Shown one piece after another: positions 59,101-64,000 of a stretch of DNA of 64,000 bases. Location of the stretch: contig JACGWO010000012.1 of NCBI GenBank assembly GCA_034509735.1, positions 2,914,001 to 2,978,000 of the forward strand, in the 5' to 3' direction. A program made the position numbers and the translations under genes. The notes below the pieces were generated by a model. That model was not told the origin of the DNA, made no database searches, and saw only the letters and a program-made list of their open reading frames with translations. The DNA comes from Sesamum alatum (lineage: Eukaryota; Streptophyta; Magnoliopsida; Lamiales; Pedaliaceae). The number at the start of each line of letters is the position of its first letter. Within the stretch, counting starts at the first letter, position 1.

Positions 59101-59587
59101 GTTAGTAATTTTCATTTTCTTGGTTTTAATTTTTTTTTTTTATAATGGTTCGTGATGATATGATACAATTTTGGTGGTGGTTGTTTTTGTTTTTGTTGAA
59201 TTCTTTTTTTGCCAGGATTACCCAAAATAGAAATCTTGAAGATGCTTAATATAGTAATAAAGTTTGCCTTTTTCCCGATTTATGGTCTACAATATTATAA
59301 TAATTAAAGTGGGAGTCGTACAGATGCTCATATCTCTATGTATTGCTATGGTCTATATGCTCATCCATTGACCGCTGTAGCTGTAGTTATTGGGGAAATA
59401 ATTAATAGTTCGACGCTGGAAACAGTCTCATTCCATTCTTGGTTTTGAACCTTCTCTTTCTTGTGATATTATTTTCAAAAGCGCCTGTTGGGTTTCCGCT
59501 GACTCGAACTTTACTGCATGGAATACGAGATAATATTAAGAGATAATTATTACCCAGTCAGATAAAAGTACAGTAGTTTATGAAAGT
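59101..59587 (+). other. FLC-like intron 1, proximal part
   Basis: T-rich intron sequence after donor GTTAGT. No recognisable exon or element. Confidence 0.6.
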
Positions 59588-61499
59588 CTAACAAAGGCGT
59601 GTGGATCGATTCGATAGTAGTGCGAATGTGAAAGTGCGGTATAATTAAAATTGTAAGAATTTAACCATGCATAAACGAGATAAAATAAACACGTTCAAGG
59701 GGTGTTCTCTTGAACCTCCCGAGCATTCAATGTATCTCATGAATAATAAAAAACATACAAAATTTCATGGAGGAGGCCATAGGGTTTAAAGAAAAGGGGC
59801 GAAAACTAAACCGAAAACCTACTGATTGTCGTTTTCGTCTTCGAACCGCTATTCGCGTTGTTCCTCATTTTGCTCCAAGATCTCGAATGGGGGACCTTCT
59901 AATTCGTACACGCAATCCGTTCATGTATCTTGTTCCTCGTGCTAGCGAAAGAACAAGTGTATATAATATTTAGAGAGGACGGATTGATCATATGCTATTT
60001 AATTAACGAGATCAAACCTCCTATTGTTCAATTGTGTAACATAAAAGAACATAGAGGGAAAGAAGAGAGGGAGTGGCCGAGAGAGAGGGAGAGAGCTGGC
60101 TGTGGTGTGTGTATGTGTGTGTTTGGAGTTTCATCATCTCTTCTAAAGAGGACACTTAGAGTATTTATAGAGAAGGAATACTATTCCTCTTCTAATTCCT
60201 ACTCTTTGAAGACTCCTCCTTGGATAGGTCAAATCCTAGTCAACATTTAGCTTCTTGGTCAAACCAATCTTAATCATTGATTCCTCTCTTTAATCTCAAT
60301 CATTAATTAATTTAATGGAATATTTAAATCCCATTTAAATAATCCAAAAGGCAATAAATAAATATATCAAATATAAATATTTATTCTAAGTCCATTAAAT
60401 TAATTTTTAATAAATTTAATTTATTAAATAAATTCCTTTCATCTAATAAAAGGAATTAATTTCTTCCCAAGAAAAGAAGTACCCAATTAAATTCAATTTA
60501 ATCGTTCCATTTCTCCAAATATTTAATTTCAAATTAAATACGTCATGTGTGTGGATTATGTGTGACTCTTTAGGTTCACCTTCGGCTAGATTTGGTTGGA
60601 TTTCTAGAATCCGCCCGTCACCATGGGTGGCCGTCTAGCAACGGTCCATGGTACTAGAGATTAGGTGAATATGCGTGGGGGTGAATATTTAGGCTCTACA
60701 CTACATCTATCCTTCCGTATACGGTCTCACCACTTAAGGTCTAGGGCACGGATATGTAGGTACCCATTTTGGACCTAAGTGTCGGTCTGTCCTTTACCAA
60801 ACGCCGCAGGGAAACCTTCCCTTCTGTTCAGTTACTGTGGCCACAGATTTTAGGGATGAGACATAAAGTATTGTGAGACACAACTGTCAAAATCCTTGAC
60901 AGGAGACAGATCCTTTCTTGGAAACTACTGTCACGTTGTACACCGTGGCTGCACTAGATATGACTTAAGACTACTCAATTGCATTTTGGCAATCTCTCAC
61001 CATACTTAAGATACAGTCTCGATGTACATGTAAACTCAGCAATTCCTCAAGTCAAAGGACTTAACCTGTACTGTTGGAACCGAGAACTCACGTCATACCT
61101 AGCCGACCCTACTCAAGGTCCTCCGTAAGACGGTTCCCGCGAGTCACCTCAGTCAGCCGCTCCCCAGCAGGCCGATCCACTAACACTACTTAGACGACCC
61201 TCGTCACCCGTTGATGAAACCACGACAGCAGATGCTTAGTGCAAGTCTCAAGTGGAATTAACTTGGAGATTTCCAGACTGATTCGGCAGAACTAATTTCA
61301 TGGACCTACCTCTAAGTGTAGTCCTAGTCCTCGAAATGTGATTTCAGTCTGTGGGCTTTGTTTGTGTAGCGAACAGTTATAATGTAGATAAAGTGAACAC
61401 AGACAAAGTATGCGACAAATGAATTTTCACTTTCTTATTCATCAAGGTTTTATTAAAACTTCGAAATTGTTCAGACATAGGTTACAATTTGCCTAACAA
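59588..61499 (-). mobile_element. Solo-LTR-like insertion in FLC-like intron 1
   Basis: This 1.9-kb block is homologous to the copia-type LTR at 24645-26723: edge GTGGATCGATTCG near 59602 against GTGGATCG at 31755, GACAGATCCTTTCTTGGAA near 60904, and 'accatgggtgg...gtctag' near 60620. It ends GCCTAACA (minus-strand start TGTTAGGC). A 7-bp string CTAACAA occurs at both edges (59588-59594, 61493-61499), a candidate duplication, although the exact ends are ambiguous. On the minus strand it carries a TATA box CTATAAATA near 60157-60165. No internal coding or second LTR, so solo LTR. Confidence 0.65.
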
Positions 61500-63405
61500 G
61501 ATTGGCTACATGGTCACCTATTCTAATAGTTTAGTCATGTTATAATTGGGTTTGTGGGCCAAATTTGAGTGGCCAAGGAGTTGCTGGAAAAAACCTTATA
61601 ACCTCGTCTGGGGTACAGGTGAAAATAGCAACTTTTCTATATAGTAATGGTTGGTGTGATTGTTTGTCAGCAGATGACTTTGCCAGAATGCTCCAAGAAC
61701 GTGCCTTTCTTTGGGTGCCTGCTTTGCTTACGTGGTTCAGATATGTTTGTTGCATGCTTAATTCTTTGCAGAACCTATCGAGTTTATATGCTCCTGTCAA
61801 GTCATCATTGAGTTGTCCCGCATGGGGATGCATGAACACGAATTTTCTTCTTTTTTTTTCTTCCCCCGATGTATGATAAAAAATTTATGTTCCAATAACT
61901 GCTTTTGATTATTGTTTTGGCCTAGAGACTATTACTTAGGCTGCCTCTTTGCTATATTTTATGTTGCGAGATGTTGTTTCCTTGCTCTTTGAATGTAGTA
62001 TTACTTTTTCTTCTCGTCTCTTATGTTGGTTAATATAATTGGTTTGCATTAGTTTGATGTGTTGTTATTGGGCAAATCAACTCTTGTGGTAGAGATTTGA
62101 AATTTGAACCCTAGTATGGGTGCTTGTACATGTTAGATTTGTGGGAGAAGATATCGTTATTTGGTGACATGCAATAAAATGAGTTTCAAGCATTTGAAGT
62201 TATAGCAGAAAGCTCCTGCACTAGAGGAGAAGTTCTGAAGCTTTTGCTCCTTAAAGAAAGGCAAAAGCTTTTTGACTTTTTCCCCGTGCCCAATTGAAAT
62301 CAGGCAAATTAGTTTTGTCTTGGAGTTATGTTGGGCTTGCATGCTTGACATAAGGGATTTATGATTTCTTCTATTTTATTTATGTTTTTCAAATTATGTA
62401 CTTTAGTAATGTAACATAACATGTTTTTGGGAAGGAGACTATCCATCTAAACATTATCAGTTTTTGGGATGTCGTGGACCTAACTAGTTACTTGAACTAG
62501 TTAAGCGATCTGAATGCCCGTGGTACTTCCAATACAAGCTTGGATTTCATTGGTTGATGTTCCATATGTTATAGTTTTATGGTGACAAATTATTGACATC
62601 TTCCTTTTACCTTTTGGGAAGTTGCACCACTTTTGTTATGCCTTTTGTTTTAGGTCATCAATTTCGTTCAGGTTTGTTGTCCTGCTTTTAGGGCTGGTGC
62701 TTTTCTATATAAATAAATATATAGAAACATATACTGATGATAAAGCCTATCATTGTATAAGAAACAATTATTGGGTGTTTGTATAGAAAGGCAATTAGTG
62801 GGTCCATATTTGACACTTTGTTTTGGAGCATTGTGTCATGCTAAATATGATGCTTGGTAGGTTTGCGTGAGGCTTCACATTTTTTAAGTTTCAATGTATC
62901 ACCATTCTGATGATGATATCTACGCCATACACATGTGAAGGTGGCTAGAGCTATATATCCTTGCTCCCAAATTTTCTCCTTATTCGTTAGGTTTGGCGTT
63001 GAGATGGTGAGGAGGAGAAAGGTGAAGTTTGTTGTAGGTCTTTCTACAAGAGAAGGTTTCAACTCGAGCATTGTAATCCCATTTGCATGGAGCGGTGGCA
63101 AAGTGATGGATATGACCTACATCGAGTTAGAAAGTATCCAATAAAAAAACATGTAGTTGAAGTTAGATCGGATGTGTCATTGGATACGTACATCTATGTC
63201 TAAATGTGAGAGGAGGAAATATGGAGACATTGTTGTATGGGGGAAATAATTTAGTCCGCTTTTCCATGTGTATATCATCTTGAAAGTTGTAGCATTTATC
63301 GTAACAAAGGATGTCGATTGTAGATGAAATGATTGTGATTTTTGTCAAGAAAGCTAGGAATGTAAGTAGTCGGGCCCCTAGTACGCCGCTAATTCTCAAA
63401 TGATC
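61500..63405 (+). other. Presumed FLC-like intron 1, distal part; no exon recognised
   Basis: The stretch was scanned for acceptor sites followed by a phase-compatible I-region exon; none reads like MADS sequence. The sequence is T-rich and intron-like. No mobile-element hallmark was identified. Confidence 0.4.
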
Positions 63406-63675
63406 ATGGGTATGTTGAGCGAATTAGATGGTTCCATACAAAAAGACTCTAAGGAGCCTGCCAACTTTAGTAATCCTAAATTAGATAGGCTAAAGGCATT
63501 TGGCATATTTTGGGTACCAACAGAGACAAAAAGGGGTGAGGATAAGCTAAATACAAGTCGGGGATATCAAGCTATGTGCTATGGCGAAGCATTTTTAAAT
63601 GGCCTTGTCTGCGGCTCAATAGCTCTAGCTTTGGTTTCATTACCGCGTGTAATCTCTCCAAGGAAATACAACTAA
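63406..63675 (+). CDS. Uncertain ORF with one hydrophobic segment
   Basis: About 90 codons starting MGMLSELDGSIQKDSKEPA and ending in a hydrophobic stretch (NGLVCGSIALALVSLPRVI) plus a short basic tail. Codon composition is less AT-biased than the surroundings, and charged residues are evenly spread, so it might be coding or a fragment of an older gene. I do not recognise any family. It could also be an exon of an unseen gene or a repeat fragment. Confidence 0.2.
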   Translation: MGMLSELDGSIQKDSKEPANFSNPKLDRLKAFGIFWVPTETKRGEDKLNTSRGYQAMCYGEAFLNGLVCGSIALALVSLPRVISPRKYN

Positions 63676-64000
63676 TAATATATTTGGTCCAACTTCCTTG
63701 TCAGTGCTTCTCACTCGAGGGTCATTTTCTCTAGCGTTTGTTTTTGTTGGTAGAGAAACACCTTAACCTCAGCAATATTAGCTCCGTCGCGCTTTTGGGC
63801 TTCTGGGGAAATGATTAGGACTCAGAGCTCTAAGTTGTTTCATTCTTAACCTTCGGCTAGGAGGCCTGTCACAAGTTGTTTAGCTTCCTTTAGTACCATG
63901 ATCGAGCTTTGCCTTTCCGGAGTCTCAGCTTAGGGGAACTTTTAGCTCATTTATGATTTTTGAAGTCGTTTCGAGCTTATTCTCAGAGGTGAATTGAAGC
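63676..64000. other. Window end, no gene recognised
   Basis: Mixed-composition DNA without a supported frame. 'ttaaccttcggctaggagg' is reminiscent of retroelement-derived sequence but cannot be assigned. Confidence 0.3.

Noticed and set aside
59101..59155. Read-through C-terminus of the FLC-like exon 1 frame
   Set aside because: The sequence after 59100 is a GTTAGT donor followed by T-rich intron; the added residues are hydrophobic noise.
59767..60250. Two plus-strand ORFs in the FLC-like intron
   Set aside because: They lie inside the solo-LTR-like block, whose transcription signals face the other strand, and show no domain.

Overview
The window is nuclear DNA of a flowering plant, most likely a eudicot and perhaps an asterid: introns have GT/AG borders, there are MADS-box and AP2/B3 regulators, and the flanks are very AT-rich and full of plant mobile elements. 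Three host genes can be supported. (1) A complete eight-exon SEPALLATA3-type (AGL9/FBP2-like) floral MADS-box gene on + (coding 5049-13604, 242 aa after splicing). (2) An intronless 354-aa AP2+B3 (RAV-family) gene on - (7188-8252), lying wholly inside SEP3 intron 2. (3) The first exon of a second MADS gene of FLOWERING LOCUS C type on + (58916-59100); its other exons are not visible before the window ends. SEP3 followed by an FLC-type gene in the same orientation matches the ancient SEP3-FLC tandem described for angiosperms, here stretched to about 45 kb by transposons.

Layout: 1-5048 is AT-rich upstream DNA with two clear inverted-repeat elements, a G-box, a C-rich quadruplex-type tract, a TATA box and a GA repeat abutting the SEP3 start. 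5049-13604 is SEP3, with the RAV-like gene and at least four inverted-repeat elements in its introns. 13949-14493 is a six-copy 91-bp minisatellite just downstream. 14.5-21.6 kb holds foldback elements, several with 9-bp target duplications, including a 1.49-kb one whose empty site survives as a paralogue. 21.9-32.3 kb is a decayed Ty3/gypsy element interrupted by a minus-strand Ty1/copia-type element. 33.5-34.6 kb is a TIR element with a possible captured gene fragment. 35.8-42.2 kb is a decayed CACTA (En/Spm) transposon with unlike ends. 44.7-45.0 kb is a tRNA-derived SINE. 45.9-57.1 kb is a LINE split by a 6.6-kb LTR retrotransposon with intact TSDs, whose LTRs carry a coiled-coil ORF. 57.1-57.9 kb looks like a CACTA subterminal remnant. 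58.8-64 kb holds the FLC-like promoter, exon 1 and a long intron with a solo-LTR-like insertion.

All three genes belong to flowering-time or floral-identity families: SEP3 proteins are the E-function partners of floral quartets, FLC-type proteins repress flowering, and RAV-type proteins are mostly repressors. Co-regulation is an inference from position only. Family assignments come from recognising motifs and exon structure by eye; no searches were run.
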